From Corylus avellana (lineage: Eukaryota; Streptophyta; Magnoliopsida; Fagales; Betulaceae), in NCBI RefSeq assembly GCF_901000735.1, contig NC_081543.1:15093574-15157573 (forward strand): 64,000 nucleotides of DNA, given 5' to 3'. This document shows, one piece after another, positions 26,891-43,615 of the stretch. Positions within the stretch are counted from its first letter, which is position 1; each line of letters opens with the position of its first letter. A program made the translations under genes and the position numbers. The notes beneath the pieces are model-generated. The model saw only the letters and a program-made list of their open reading frames with translations. It had not been told where the DNA came from and searched no databases.

Positions 26891-27721
26891 TGTAGCAACC
26901 CAGATTTTTAAAGTCTTATTTTAGAGATATTAAATTGATGCTATGATTATATTAATATTCATATTAGGTAATGGCATTTACTTTGAGGTTGAGATATTTA
27001 TTGATGATATTAGGTAATAATATTTATTCTTGAGGAACTTATTAGATCTTATGAATATTATTGGAATGAATATTGAATTTGAGGTTATTATATCATGATG
27101 ATGATTTTATATTGATTATTTTATTGAGAGATTTAAGAGATATGATAATTGATGATTGATTGGTATAATTTGGAGTATGATTGTAATAATTGGTGATATA
27201 ATAAGATAGTAAATGGTAGGTATAAGGATGGTAGAATAAGAAGGTAGAATAGTATAGGGTTGGTGAAATAGTATAGGGTTGGTGGAATAGTGTAGGGTTG
27301 GTGGAATAGTAAAGGGTTGGTGGAATAGTGTAGGGTTGGTGGAATAGTATAGGGTTGGTGAAATAGTAAAGGGTTGGTGGAATAGTGTAGGGTTGGTGGA
27401 ATAGTATTTGATTTTCTCCTATAAATAGAGCTCTTCTCCTTCACAATTTTCACAACTCATCTCCTCTCCCATCTCTTGCATATATTCTTCCTTCTTCCGC
27501 TTTTTACTCGGTCTTTCTTCTTTCTAAGAGTGTTTACTCAGAACAGAGAGAGAAAGGGCGAGACCAAGCGCTACAAGAAAGAAAGAACACAAGAGCTAGC
27601 GGACTTTAGAAATTAGTTTCAAAAGATATACTAGTGGTGTTAGTCATATTGGAGCAACTAGATTCCTTCATACCACTTCTAGCTTCAGTCTAGAGGTAAG
27701 TAAATTCACTACCCCTTCTAA
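26891..27721 (+). mobile_element. Gypsy LTR (5' part) with TATA box and 19-bp repeats
   Basis: Begins TGTAGCAACCCAGATTTTTAA, near-identical for about 80 bp to the 3' LTR start of the Gypsy element at 53951 (through ATTCATATTAGG). A CTATAAATAGAG promoter at about 27419-27430 and a T/C-rich start region support an LTR with a transcription start. It runs into a gap at 27722, so its right end is unknown. Confidence 0.7.
27256..27407. repeat. 19-bp minisatellite in Gypsy LTR, 8 copies
   Basis: Eight units of AGGGTTGGTGGAATAGTRT (152 bp), with a few units differing at one to three positions. It lies just before the LTR TATA box. Confidence 0.9.
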
Positions 27722-27821
27722 NNNNNNNNNNNNNNNNNNNNNNNNNNNNNNNNNNNNNNNNNNNNNNNNNNNNNNNNNNNNNNNNNNNNNNNNNNNNNNN
27801 NNNNNNNNNNNNNNNNNNNNN
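27722..27821. other. Assembly gap (100 N)
   Basis: Exactly 100 N, a conventional unknown-size gap. It joins a Gypsy LTR to GDH exon 4, so the junction itself is not evidence of real adjacency. Confidence 0.99.
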
Positions 27822-29399
<1,578 letters not shown>

Positions 29400-29516
29400 G
29401 CCAATCTCTTATTCCTGCCGTTCTTTGCACATCAGATGCATTCACAGGTTATCATCCAAGAAAAAGTTACTGGCCTTTATCTTTTTCTTTATTTTTTTAT
29501 TTTATTTTATTTTTTT

Positions 29517-29616
29517 NNNNNNNNNNNNNNNNNNNNNNNNNNNNNNNNNNNNNNNNNNNNNNNNNNNNNNNNNNNNNNNNNNNNNNNNNNNNNNNNNNNN
29601 NNNNNNNNNNNNNNNN
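29517..29616. other. Assembly gap (100 N)
   Basis: Exactly 100 N, starting in the T-rich stretch downstream of GDH copy B and ending inside the right arm of the foldback element described at 12418-12742. Confidence 0.99.
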
Positions 29617-29689
29617 AATTCCATAATTTAAGAATTTATTACTTCTTTAAAATTGTTAGGGATGGACTTTGAGTTTAGATCAAAGAAGA

Positions 29690-29960
29690 CCAAATTGGGT
29701 GGAACACAAGTGGCTTAGTAAAAGTATCTGCAATTTGATCTTTACTGGGATATGAAAAAAGATCCCCATCATAGCGTGAAAGATTATGGGCTGAGGTAAT
29801 TTGGGGGAAGAAATGGGCTTTGCTTCATGCATTTTGGCTAAATCTACTATATTCCGATGTTTAGATAAAAAGATCGAAGACCATTGTGAATGGGCGTGTG
29901 GCTTGAACACCATGGAAAATATGAAGTGGGCTGAGATTAATTCTTGTAGAATTAGGGGCA
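29690..29960 (-). pseudogene. Copia RNase H fragment (copy C)
   Basis: Counterpart of 12830-13080 with the same KDQIADTFTKPL end and only a few substitutions. Confidence 0.55.
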
Positions 29961-31431
29961 AAGAGTTGGTTAATTAATTGGTAATTTTCCTTTTGTTTTC
30001 TTATAGGGATTGGTCTTGATCTTTTTAACATGTTGATTATCCCACAACTGTTGACCCCTTCAATATTATTGGCATTACAAATTTTTTGTTGAGCTATTAA
30101 ATCATCAATTGCCCCCAAAAATTTAAACTAAAAAAAAAAAAATGGCGGATTTCACCATTTAATTAAATTTAAACACATTCTTCATATATAAGTTCAAACT
30201 TCTCTATAATAAGTAAGGCCCAATATAGAAAATATTTAACTGAAATAGAGAGTAAACCATAAAGTTAGAGTTCAAAGTCAAAGCAGATATTACTCTTGAT
30301 ATCATGTTAAATCATTATCCATCTTAAAAGCTTAAGCTAATAAAAAAGAATTAATTTAATTATTTAATTAATATTTTATCATGAGCTCTAAATGCTTGAC
30401 GAACTATTGACTTCTCTAAACAATGAACATTCAATTGCATCTTACTTTCTCGGTTATATTGTCTATTTACTTTTCAATATTTTGTACATGGATCGAGATT
30501 TTTCTCCAATTTACGATATTAATATCAATGATGAAAATCTTGTGAAGGTAGGTTTTCTGTCATATGATTAAAAAGTTGACAAAAACTGGGATACACATCA
30601 TGCGCGCGTACATCCTTATTTCTCTCTTTGTCACGCAATTCATCTTCTTCCTCCGCATGAGATGCATGGATTTGATAAATAAGTTTGAGACTTGCTAACA
30701 ACAGTCAAGGTGACGTGCAACTGAGCTAGTGCATCAGCCATCAAGCACCAATTTGATCTCCAAAGTCCAAACCACTCAAGGTGGCGATTTCAACACTCAA
30801 TCGGTTGAAATCGCGTCTCCTCAACGCCAAATTCATCCTCTTCTTCCACGAAGCACCAATTTGATCTCCAAAGTCCAAACCACTCAAATTGTTCAGTTAG
30901 GCAAATTGTCTATTTACATTTTCTTATCTTTAGTTTAGTGGTTTTAAAATGTAAAAATAATGATTTCAAAATAGAGTTAAAGATTTAGTAAAATACGTAA
31001 AAGATAGAGAAAAAATCAAACAATATTTAAAATGGGTCATTTTTGAAAACACACTTATTGCCTGCTAGATGATTTTTTCAAGTTTTCAAACGACAATTGT
31101 TTTCCAGAAAGCGCTCTCAAATGAGATTCTTTCCCAATATTTGTTTAAAAATAAATATTTAAGCTATAAAATCGCGGGCCAAGAGGAACCCACCAACCCC
31201 ATAGTCGGTGTGGCGCTCATGCACGAATGGGTTTGAAGAACATTAACGTTGGAGTTAGATGTTAAGGATAGATAGCCGCGACCAAAGCTGATGATTGATG
31301 TCCCTAAGCATTCCCCAAATCAATGGGCGTAGATTCTTCTGTTAAGAGTCTGAGTGTCAATGTCCCAAAAGTCCACTTTTTTCCCATTTTGCACTCGTTA
31401 AGAAGCAGTGCCAAAGAGAAATAAATTTGTC

Positions 31432-31441
31432 TATAAATAAG
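31432..31441 (+). promoter_or_regulatory. TATA box of GDH copy C
   Basis: TATAAATAAG, about 140 bp before the ATG at 31576, identical to copy A. Confidence 0.6.
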
Positions 31442-31464
31442 CCCATTTCTTGATATCTGTGTGA

Positions 31465-33896
<2,432 letters not shown>

Positions 33897-34859
33897 GCCA
33901 ATCTCTTATTCCTGCCGTTCTTTGCACATCAGATGCATTCACAGGTTATCATCCAAGAAAAAGTTACTGGCCTTTATCTTTCTTTTCTTTTTTTTCTTTC
34001 TTTCTTTCTTTCTTTGTGCTCCTTTTCAAGTATCTTTCTGTTTGATAATGGAATTCAGCCATGAAATGTGTTGCTTTTGATGGGTTCATTACTCTCTGGG
34101 TGGAGGCACAGAAAGAACAAATTCAAGTTCAGCTAATCAGCTATTTAAAGAAATGAAGTATTTTCTTTGAAAGTTTGTTTCTTTGCTTACAACTCATTTC
34201 CTAGGATAGAAATTTAGAAATTTACTGCAAACTGGTTTATAGCTAATTTATTATTCATACAAACTCATCTAATTCTCACATATTCTTAAAAGAACATGTC
34301 ATGTCACTTTATTAAATGGGTTTGTATTATCCTAATGATTACATGCATGGATTATCGAGATCAAAGCTTCTCGGAGAACCTTTTAATTATTTGATAGAAA
34401 TAAAATACAAGTACATTTCATGAAACTTTACTCTTTTTTTTTTTTTTTTAATATGATGAAATCCACCCCAAACTCCCCCCTCCCCCCCCCCCCAAAGAAA
34501 AAAAAAAAAAAAAAAAAAACACAAGCGTCTCAGAGCATTCCATTTTGAAAACATATATGCTACAGGCTACTTAGTCCCACCCCAAAAATCTTTCCACGGA
34601 ACCCCATCAAAAAGAAAACATGTTCAGAGGAATTCAGAAAAGAAGCTTGCAACTGCAAATGCGAAAGAACTAATTATTAGAAAACTAAAATACAATGACT
34701 GATGGGAATTTAAATCATCATTCTCCACTAGAACAAAGTAATTACAATAACAGGTAACTAAAAAGGAGCTCATTAATTTTTCTTTTACTTCTTTTTTTGA
34801 TAATTCAAGAAAGATGGCGGATTAAATTTGAAGGGGCAAACTCAAGAATCGCAATTTCA

Positions 34860-37823
34860 TTACTGATTCTTGGAACCGCCAGGGGTCTCATCCTGCCAGG
34901 TTGCTTGCCATTGCTTGTCATAAAAGGTTGTCTCTTCCAGCAGCTTCTTTAAGTTCTCTATATCCTCATTCTTCCGGATCACAAGAACTCCAACAACGGC
35001 TACAAACAACAGAGTTTTGCAAAAGAAGTTGCCCATTTGATCAACCAGACCTACCCCAGTCAAGCTATCAACCAGATAAGCCATGAAAAAGCCTATCATT
35101 GCAGCACGGCCTGCATAAAACCCATTGAACAGCATAGATGGATCAGCATGAGACAGTAGTGCTCTTTTCTGATCAATGTTTCATTTTAGAGAAAACAAAT
35201 GGATAGAACAAACCATTAAGTAGCTCAGCTTCAGGTAGATGGAACCTTTTCGTCCATGCCCACCAAGGTATGATGGATGTGTCAAACACTATAGGGTCAT
35301 CATTACTGGATGATTCAGGCTTACCCTCAAGCCATTTTCTCCTCTTAGCCTCTGAAATGATTATCCAAGGAGGTCCATTAAAATCAAGTAATCCGAGGTA
35401 TCTAGAGGAATAATGAATACACCATTACGTAATTATAACTAATTCCATCTTCACCTCATCCTATCCTCTCTTCCCCATTTTTAGACAAGGAAAAGATAGC
35501 AAGCATCCAAATTTCAAGCAAAAATATAAGGGAAGTAAAAATTACATGTATTTAGTGGGTCTTCAGTGTATTTTGGAAAATACATCATTCAATTGTATAT
35601 CTGACAGATATTGATATACAAGTAGCTGTATGAAACTTAACCAGGAAAAAGTTGCATATTGATGATAATAAAATAAAACAAGTTTTATTGATGTAATGCT
35701 AAAATAACATATATGCATAAAAACAAAAAGGAACTAAACAAGCGAATAGACATGAGGTTCTCTAAAGCAATAGAAAATAAGTCATGCTTACACATCAGTA
35801 ATCACCTCTGGCCCCACAAAACATTAGAGAATAGTAAACCTACTTTCAGATAGGAAGAACTTGGAAACAAGGGGAGATGCAATCTATACAAATGCTTAAA
35901 AATAGAAACCCTAAACCTGACAGATTCTTTTTCTCCTTGTTTCCAAGATCCAAACTAAAGTCTTAAAGCATGTTTACAGTTTTCCTTTCCTTCATTGTTT
36001 CCAAGAATCAAGTAAAGCCTGATTTTATGGTTTACTACATAATGGAAAACAAGGAGGGCACTAGATCTCTTGGTGTTGCTCCATGAACAGTTGAGCACAT
36101 AGGATAGGACCACCTACAAGAGATCAATAGCACGATAAAGTAAAGCACCTTTGATTGTAGAGTGACATCTATTTTGAGTTTGGGTTTCAAGTACAACGGC
36201 CAGCCATAATTGTTAATCTCAGCTTAAAATTATGATCTCCTTGTTAGTAGATGGGAATAAAAAACATAGAGCTTAGCTTGTGCAGAAAAAGATGGAGGAC
36301 TCCCTCTGCACTCATAATAGTGGATGTTCCAAATAATTTCAATTCTCCAATCACAACCATGAGGTTACATAGCTTGATATCATGATGGTCAGTCGACAGA
36401 TCTATGTTCCAACTTCCAAGTGTAGAGACATTCACTTCAAAATTCCCCAGAACATAATCACCTTGAGGCCCAGAACTCAACGTGCAAGAGATCACAAGTG
36501 CCAATTATTATTGATTACAATTACTCTGATCACATATATCAAGTCTAGACAATGACTACAAGGGTCGGGTACAACAAGAATGGGAATTTCTCATCCTTCG
36601 AGATGCCACTTGTGGTGTGGTCTAGTCAATTTTGGTAATTGGCCGAGACCAATTAAAGCAAGACATAGATTTAATCTGAAATCAAAGAAATGAAGATTCG
36701 TTCACCGAATCTAGGCTGTTCCAGCAAAGAAACTTCCAAAAACCACCTAATCTTAGGTTACACAGATAATCCCATTAGAATTACAGTCAAAAATAACAAT
36801 TAAAATCAACTGATCCTTAGCCCAAGTATATGCGACCAACTAGAACCATGTTTTGAAATAGGTAAACATATTTTATAGAATTACAAGCTATTGACTTCTT
36901 TCTCAAAACCAACATCAGTTCTTGGCCTTCCAATTGGGGACGATGAAAGAAAATTAGTTTTTAATCTTAATGTTTATGAATTATTATTCTATTTCCACTA
37001 TGGTAGTAGCACCTTTTAAGTTCTAGACTAAATAATCTTGATGGGTTTTGTTTTGGCAGAGTTGCAGTCACACACTAGCTAATTCTGAAATTGTTGCAGA
37101 TTCCACCATATATTGGTTGCATTTGTCAAAAGAATAACTTTTATCTCAACTAAGTGTTCCTATTATGAGTTCTTGTGAACGCTTTCATTACAGATCATGA
37201 GAAAAGATAGCTATAGCTCACTAAAATTTATAATTTTCAAGTCGTATGTGTCTAGTTTCCATAGACAACAAACAACATCGGTACACCCAAGCTGTGCAGA
37301 AGTGTGGCAGAAACAAACTCAAACTCAGATTGGAAACAAACGAAATCCTAGACCATAAAGCAAAATAAAGTACTTCGAAGCCAAATTAACACAAACCCAA
37401 AACCTTACCAGCATCAATAACAGCATCCCAGTCAGGTTTTCCATCTTTCTCAAACTGCTTCAAGTCCCAAGTCCCTTCGACCCATCTGGGATCCTCAAAC
37501 TTACTCACCACCTTAACTTCTACTGCTTCCGCTGCCCCTGCAGACCCATTGGCCCCAGCAGAGCTTGCATCCTTCTCAACTACCGGCTGCGGAGGTTCAG
37601 CTACCTTCTGGCCTGCTTCCGGTTCAAGTGCGGTTGCAGCTGAGGCTGAAGTTCCAGCTCCATTGTCTGCTGAGGCCCTGGTGGTGGAGAGGAGGAAGAA
37701 AGGCGTCTTGGGCTGTCTGAGTGAGAGGTGAGGTTTGACGGTGAGATGGGTTTTGGGAGATATAGAGGGAGAAAGGGATGGAGGGTGGGTTGGCGGAGAA
37801 AACAAGGCCATGGAAATGGGCAT
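34860..37823 (-). CDS. LIL3: Light-harvesting-like protein 3, LIL3 (copy C)
   Basis: Exons 37409-37823 (ATG), 35214-35351 and 34860-35110 (stop TAA), each the same length as in copy A, giving 267 residues. All phases and GT-AG borders are preserved, and the LHC helix and C-terminus are identical as read. Differences in exon 1: Ser2 to Pro, and in the transit-peptide region Pro to Gln and Ser to Ala. Two intact LIL3 genes about 16 kb apart in the same orientation indicate a recent tandem duplication, or two haplotypes placed in series. Confidence 0.96.
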
Positions 37824-38183
37824 GCTTTGGTTGGAAGGAGGGTTGGGGGAAGGGGTTTGATCTCTCAGAACATTTGATGGGTTTTTTGGGCTATCCGTTC
37901 CTCAGCCTCAGAAATGGCCAAATTATTGGTTTCTACCTTTGTATACTTTCGCAGCTTCGATGATAAGATACTAAACATTGAACTTAATTGGGGACTTCCC
38001 CGTTGGTGGCCTGGTAATAGCATCATAATTTCCGTTTTTTTTTTTCTTTTTTCTTTTTTCAAAATATTTGGGTAAAATACTATATATATCAGGCACTTTT
38101 CTTGACTTCAACATAATTCAAAGTTCAAACGGATTAATTCATGACCATAAAAATTTCATAAGAATTGTGTTAGAATATTCTTA

Positions 38184-39288
38184 GACTCCGTTTGCTTTGA
38201 CGTAAAATAGTTTTTTTAGTAAAATATTTTAAGAAAAGCTATTTTCTCTGAAAATATTTTCTGTCGAAAACATTTTGCTGTGTTTACCTTGCATAGGAAA
38301 ATAATTTTTTTTTAATATATATTTTTTCCAATAAGGTTTACATCGGGACTTGTACAGGACTTGTTCGGGACCTCGCTGGGACCTACCCTACACTTGATCG
38401 GGACTCGCTCAGGACTTGACCGAGACTTGACTGGGACCCCGCCGCGACCCACCCAGGACTTGACCAGAACCCACTCGGGACTTGACCGGGACCCCCCTAG
38501 GAATTGACCGTGCAAGTCCTGGGCGGGTCTTGGGCAGGTCCAATCAAGTCTCGGGCGGGTCCCAGCAGGGTCCCAGGCAAGTTTTGGGCGGGTCTCGGTC
38601 AAGTCATGGCAGGTCCTGATTAGGTCCCGGGTAGGTTCGGTCAAGTCCAGGGCAGGTCCTAGGCGGTCCCGGGCAAGTCCCGGTTAGGTCCCGGGCGGGT
38701 TCCGGGCAATTCCCGATTAGGTCCCGGTCAAGTTTCGGGCAGGTCCCGGGCAGGTCCTAGGCAGGTCCCGGCATGGGTCCTAATCAAGTCCCAAGTAGGT
38801 TCGGGGCGAGTCCCGGTCAGGTCTCGGATGGGTCCCAGGCAAGTCCCGGTTAGGTTCCAGGCAGGTCCCACCAGGGTCCTGGGGGGGTCCCTGTCAAGTC
38901 TCGGGTAGGTCCCGAGAGGGTCCCGGGCTGGCCCTGGGCGGGTCCCGGTCAAGTCCCGAGAGGGTCCCGGTCAGGTCCTGGGCGAGTCCCAGGCAAGTTT
39001 CGGTTAGGTCCTAGACAAGTCCCGGTCAAGTCTCGGGTGGGACCCAGTCAACTCCCGGCGAGGTTCTGAGCAGGTCTTGCCAAGGTCTATCAATTTAAGA
39101 ATGAGATGCTCATAGTCGGAAAATGGTTTATGGTTTTCAAAACCGTAAACCATTTTTCGAAAGTTAAAAAAGAATTTTCAGTCAAAAAGAAAATATTTTC
39201 CGTTGACCACTATTTTACGTTGAAGTAAACACCGTAAAATACAGAAATCATTTTCTGAAAACCATTTTAGATTGAAGTAAACGGAGCC
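38184..39288. mobile_element. TTA-flanked element with G/C-rich minisatellite core (copy C)
   Basis: Counterpart of 22401-23561, 1105 bp, with GACTCCGTTTGCTTTGACG at the left, the complementary end at the right and TTA flanks (38181-38183, 39289-39291). The minisatellite (about 38340-39085) differs from copy A in the order and number of its words, so it is evolving faster than the flanks. Confidence 0.7.
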
Positions 39289-40384
39289 TTACTGAATGTG
39301 ATTTTACAAACATGGCTAAAATATTTGTAGCATATTCACGACCCTTAAATAAATACACACTCGATTCTGAGATTAATAACATATTTTAATTATTTAAAAA
39401 TAAAAAATACACATTTTTTAAAAATAATTTTGCGTCATGAAAATGGAGGTTTGTTAAATTTACGAATTTATAGGTACAAGAATAAAGAAAAATGACAGAA
39501 ACTATTTATCAAATATAATTTATTTCTTAGTTCTTTTTTGCCTCTAAGTTTACATATTCTTTTAAGAAAAAAAGGAGATTGAGAATAACAATATTGTAGG
39601 GACGGCCCCCACGTAATTAGGTTAATAAAGCCTGTTATGTTCATCTCAGATTGTTGACAAGGAGATTAGCTTTTCGCACAAAAGAAATAAAATAGAGGAA
39701 TGCTACATAATTTCTCACTCCTAATAATCCTATACTCTTATTTTAAGAATTTGTTAAGCGACTTTTAAAATTATTACTAATTCTAAGAAATTTTTTTTAA
39801 AAAAAAAAAAAGAAAAAAAGAAAAGATGATAATAACGCAAGAAACATTCATTAAAGCTTTTTCTCTTTTTTTTAAACAAATTAGGAAAGGGTTACAAGAT
39901 CAAAATACCGAAAAGGAGTGAGCTTCCTTACAATAGACTCAAACACAAAAATAAATAGTGCAAGTAACCAGAACAAAATAGGAAATGAGCCAAATAAAAA
40001 CACAGTGAAGGCATTGGGCTACATGAAAACAAAGACGGTAAAGGAAAAACAAGGATAAGAGAAGAAGAAATGGGGGAGGGGAGGAGGAAAGAAATCCCTC
40101 CTCCCCAAAAAACCACACCGATGGTGGTGGAAAACCTCACAAAGAAGTGGTGTATTCTCTACCTAGAGAGAAGGAGAAGCTTCTCTCACTAGAATGAGAG
40201 AAGCCGGTTTCCGTTTAAGGGTGAGTTTTATTCATTAAAGCTTTCTAATACAACACACCAATCTCACTCAAAAAAAAAGAGCACACGGCACTAATCTCGC
40301 TCCAAAAAAAAAAAAAAAGTACATAAACCAAACTCTTGCTAAGGAAAAAAACAATCACCACACCAAATTTCAAAGAAATAAAGT

Positions 40385-40754
40385 AGCATTCTCACTGGAA
40401 TAGCTGACACGACTTCATCTTCTTCTTCGCTTCTATCGCATAATAGTAGCATGCGCCAGGGTGTCTCCTTTTATAGGCAATCAAATTGTGAGTTTTCCTT
40501 TTAGTGGGCACGTAGGAGAAGACTAGTGTAGAGAGAAGAGAAGCCGTGGGGAAGGTTTGGTTTGTGGAGAAGGAAGGTAAGATTGTGTAGAAAGAAAGCA
40601 AGCAACAATTAATATATAATTAATTAGAGGAAAAGGATGGATGGCGGATATATGAGTAAGAAAGAGAAGATTCGCGGTGGCATGCATGCATTTATATATA
40701 TATATATATATAACTGTGTTGGGGAATTAGCATCATGCCACCGATCGACCCATC
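40385..40754. other. Unique flank beyond copy C; (TA)n
   Basis: No gene recognised. A TA microsatellite lies at about 40693-40712. A 60-bp piece around 40438-40500 (CATAATAGTAGCA... TCTCCTTTTATAGGCAATCAA) recurs at about 46444-46500 inside the CACTA element. Confidence 0.6.
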
Positions 40755-41618
40755 CTATATGTTAATGTTGTGACAAACACTTTCACTCTGTAATATATCG
40801 GAAGAAAAATGTTCGACTCGCTTGTTCATAGCCACCATAGGTATCAAAGGAAAGAAATAAAGTGGAATAAACAACACTAGACCAAGAACGTGTATAAATG
40901 AATGAGCATTTAGTACCGGAGTTGAAGAGCAATAGCAAAGAGAGAGGAATAGAACGAGGGCGAAGAGCTGGTGTCCAAGTAAATCATCAGGAGGGAGGAG
41001 GAAGAAAAGTATAAAGTTTGTTAGGAAAAAGGCTAGAGTGTTCGACAAAAAGAACAGAACTTCATATTGGTGTAGGGATGAGTTAACTTCACTACTGCTA
41101 TCGTTGAAGCGGGCAGTGCAGTTGAAGTATTGATTGGCACCGGTAGCGTTGATTGGATTCGGGGCTGTGAAGTTGAATTGCTGATTGGCCCCGGTAGCGT
41201 TGACTGGGGCTGTGCAGTTGAACTCATTGTATTGCTTATCTGGAGGGCTTAGTGCTACTTGGTAGGTGACCGTTATCAGCAGTGCAACAACAACCAACAA
41301 GGCATTCCGCTTCTCCTCTGTTATAACTGTTTGCTGACGACGTATTTTTACGCCACACTTTTCAAGAGTTTGGATCAAATTTACACGACGTTGTCGTAGC
41401 AGTACTATGAGAGGAAATTATACGCAATATGCAACTAATGCAAGTCTATTGAAGCAATATCCAAGTGCAGTTAAACATCTGGCAGGATGTTTTCGTCGCA
41501 TGAGCATATCACTGATCCGTTGGTTGTCCACCTTGGCCAAGATGTCAAAGACCGTATCACCCTCTAAATTCTTGGCGTCTAAATCAACAAATCATGTATC
41601 CTGTAACAACGACACTAC
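40755..41618 (-). pseudogene. Ankyrin-PGG protein, 3' exon only, with in-frame stop
   Basis: The minus strand encodes the second exon of an ankyrin-repeat PGG-domain membrane protein. It begins after a CTTGCAG acceptor with a last repeat ending VDLDAKNLEGDTVFDILA, then a linker with an in-frame TAA just before FPLIVLLRQRR, then the PGG domain (EEKRNALLVVVALLITVTYQ) and three further hydrophobic segments. The first exon, with most ankyrin repeats, is absent: the intron-like sequence to 41790 resembles that of the gene at 48415-50149 and is cut by the repeat that follows. PGG proteins such as ACD6, ITN1 and BDA1 act in immunity and stress signalling at membranes. This copy is 5'-truncated and interrupted, so a pseudogene. 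Confidence 0.8.
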
Positions 41619-41829
41619 CTGCAAGACGTAGACAAGTAGAGATACATAATTACTCATCCAAACACTCGCCCCAAGAACAAAAATAAAAATAACTATCACA
41701 CGACCGAAGGCTTAACTAAAAATTTGGAAGACAATTTTTGGAGATTGAATCCTTTGCGCAACATATACCAACTCTATAAAACTTGAGTGGAAATTAGGAC
41801 TTGCCTCAGTCTTGTTCCATAATTACCTA

Positions 41830-43300
41830 CTTAAATTAATAGGCAAATAACTTGATATTTTACCCACAAGTGCACGAGGTCAACATAGTGGTATAGTGTG
41901 CAAATACAGAGTCATTCCCACGAGGACTGCTGAATCTTGTCTAAATTCAATTCCCAAAGTAAAATAAGACCAGAGATTGGATTTAAATTGATAATGATAA
42001 AAATGTAGGGCTTTGATATCCAGCACTAATTATATTAAGCTAATATATCAATATGCCAATGTTTTGATCAAGTTATGTCTATCTAATGTTTGTCAACCTG
42101 AGGGCATGAGTGTATACTCTTTAAGGTATAGATTTTCCTAAGCAATGAGTTAGGCATTGGTGTATACTCTAACTATTTTCTTCCCTAAAGGATTTAGCAT
42201 GGTGTATACTAAGTTGTTATTTAGAAAAGCATATATTCTGTGAAAATCGACAAACACATAAGGCCTAAGGAATGGGTGTATACTCCCGGTTCCCCATGTT
42301 GATTAACCCAAGAACCCGGTGTGGATTACTTTTGTTACTTATGTTAAACCCAGGACTCGGTCATCCAAATTGATTTAACTAAGTAGTCCATACCACATGC
42401 ACATGTTGATCAGGCATACATATATGAAGAATTCATGAAACTAGGTATTAATCAAGTTAGATATCATAACAAGATCATTGCAAATGCGCAAATATTGAAT
42501 ATTAACAAAACATAACTAGGGCTTCAATCTAACCCTACTAAATAAATTAGTTACACATAAAGTTGATGTTAAACATCTTCTCCTTACGAAGCATACCTGC
42601 TCTAGAGGCTTAAGGGTCCATTTATAGGCTTTAGAAGTCCTTGACAAACTAGTAAACCTAGAAATTTCGTAGGGTTTCAAAACCCATTACAATTGGGAGT
42701 TGAAAAAACCCTAATATGAAAAAAATGACAATCTGGCCACAACTTTGATTTGTCTCCTACGCACGGGTGCGATTGATCGCAACCCGTGTGTGCTCGATTG
42801 CAGGTCTGCGATCGAGCCTCTCCTGTTGTGCGCTCGAGCTCTCGTGGCCTGCTTTATGCTATGTCTTCTCTGGTATTGCACTTGATCATCGTAGTGTCAG
42901 GGGCTCCTACTTTTCTCATCTTCTCTATTTGAGCCCAATTCTTCTCGATTTACTTCATTTTATTCCAAAAGCCTACAAAAGTATGAAAAACACAAAAATG
43001 AATTAAAATGACCTAATTAACTAAAACCAAATGATTAAAACATGTAAGTTAAGGGCTGAAAATATGAATATTTTAGCGCTTAACACACCCTCAAACATAC
43101 ATATTGCTAGTCTCTTAATAATACAAAACTAACAACAAAAGTGAAAAATAGAGAACAGAATGATAAATCCATATTTCGTGGGATGTACAACTGCATTTAG
43201 CATATGTAACAAGCCTTTTAAACCTTTAAGAATTTTCTAGAGGACGAGTGAAGTCTCGTGAGGGTTTTCCATAAATGTTACCCACAAACATCATGCACAG
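41830..43300. repeat. Non-coding dispersed repeat (LTR-retrotransposon-like)
   Basis: Contains phrases common in plant retroelement non-coding regions (CCCACAAGTGCACGAGGTC, CATTCCCACGAGGACTG, ACACCCTCAAACATA) and four spaced copies of GGTGTATACT between 42110 and 42285. Around 42768-42835 there are CGATTGATCG / CGATCGA words resembling those at 58205-58314. No protein-coding domain found; family not determined. Confidence 0.45.
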
Positions 43301-43615
43301 TTCATGTTATCCCAAAATTTAAGTGTCACTTCAAAATTATAATTTTTATTCATAAGCAGACTTAAAAAGATGAACTCCATCTTCACAGTGAATTGGAACC
43401 TCAAAGTGTAATTACTTACAAAGGACATGCTAAAACATCACAAGTTTGTAAACAGTATAAGGCGAATTAGTACAAAATTATGAGGCTTCCAAATCTACCC
43501 AACAATGAAGCGTAAAGGATGTCCCGTGCGCTTTATTTTTATTTTTTACATCTTAATTGGAATCTTATGGGTTTGTCCACATTAACTAGCTTTTGTTTGG
43601 TTTTTTTAGTGTCTT

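Noticed and set aside
27133..27453. 106-residue open frame with repeated YTIPPTL units
   Set aside because: It is the translation of the 19-bp minisatellite in the Gypsy LTR, antisense to the LTR.
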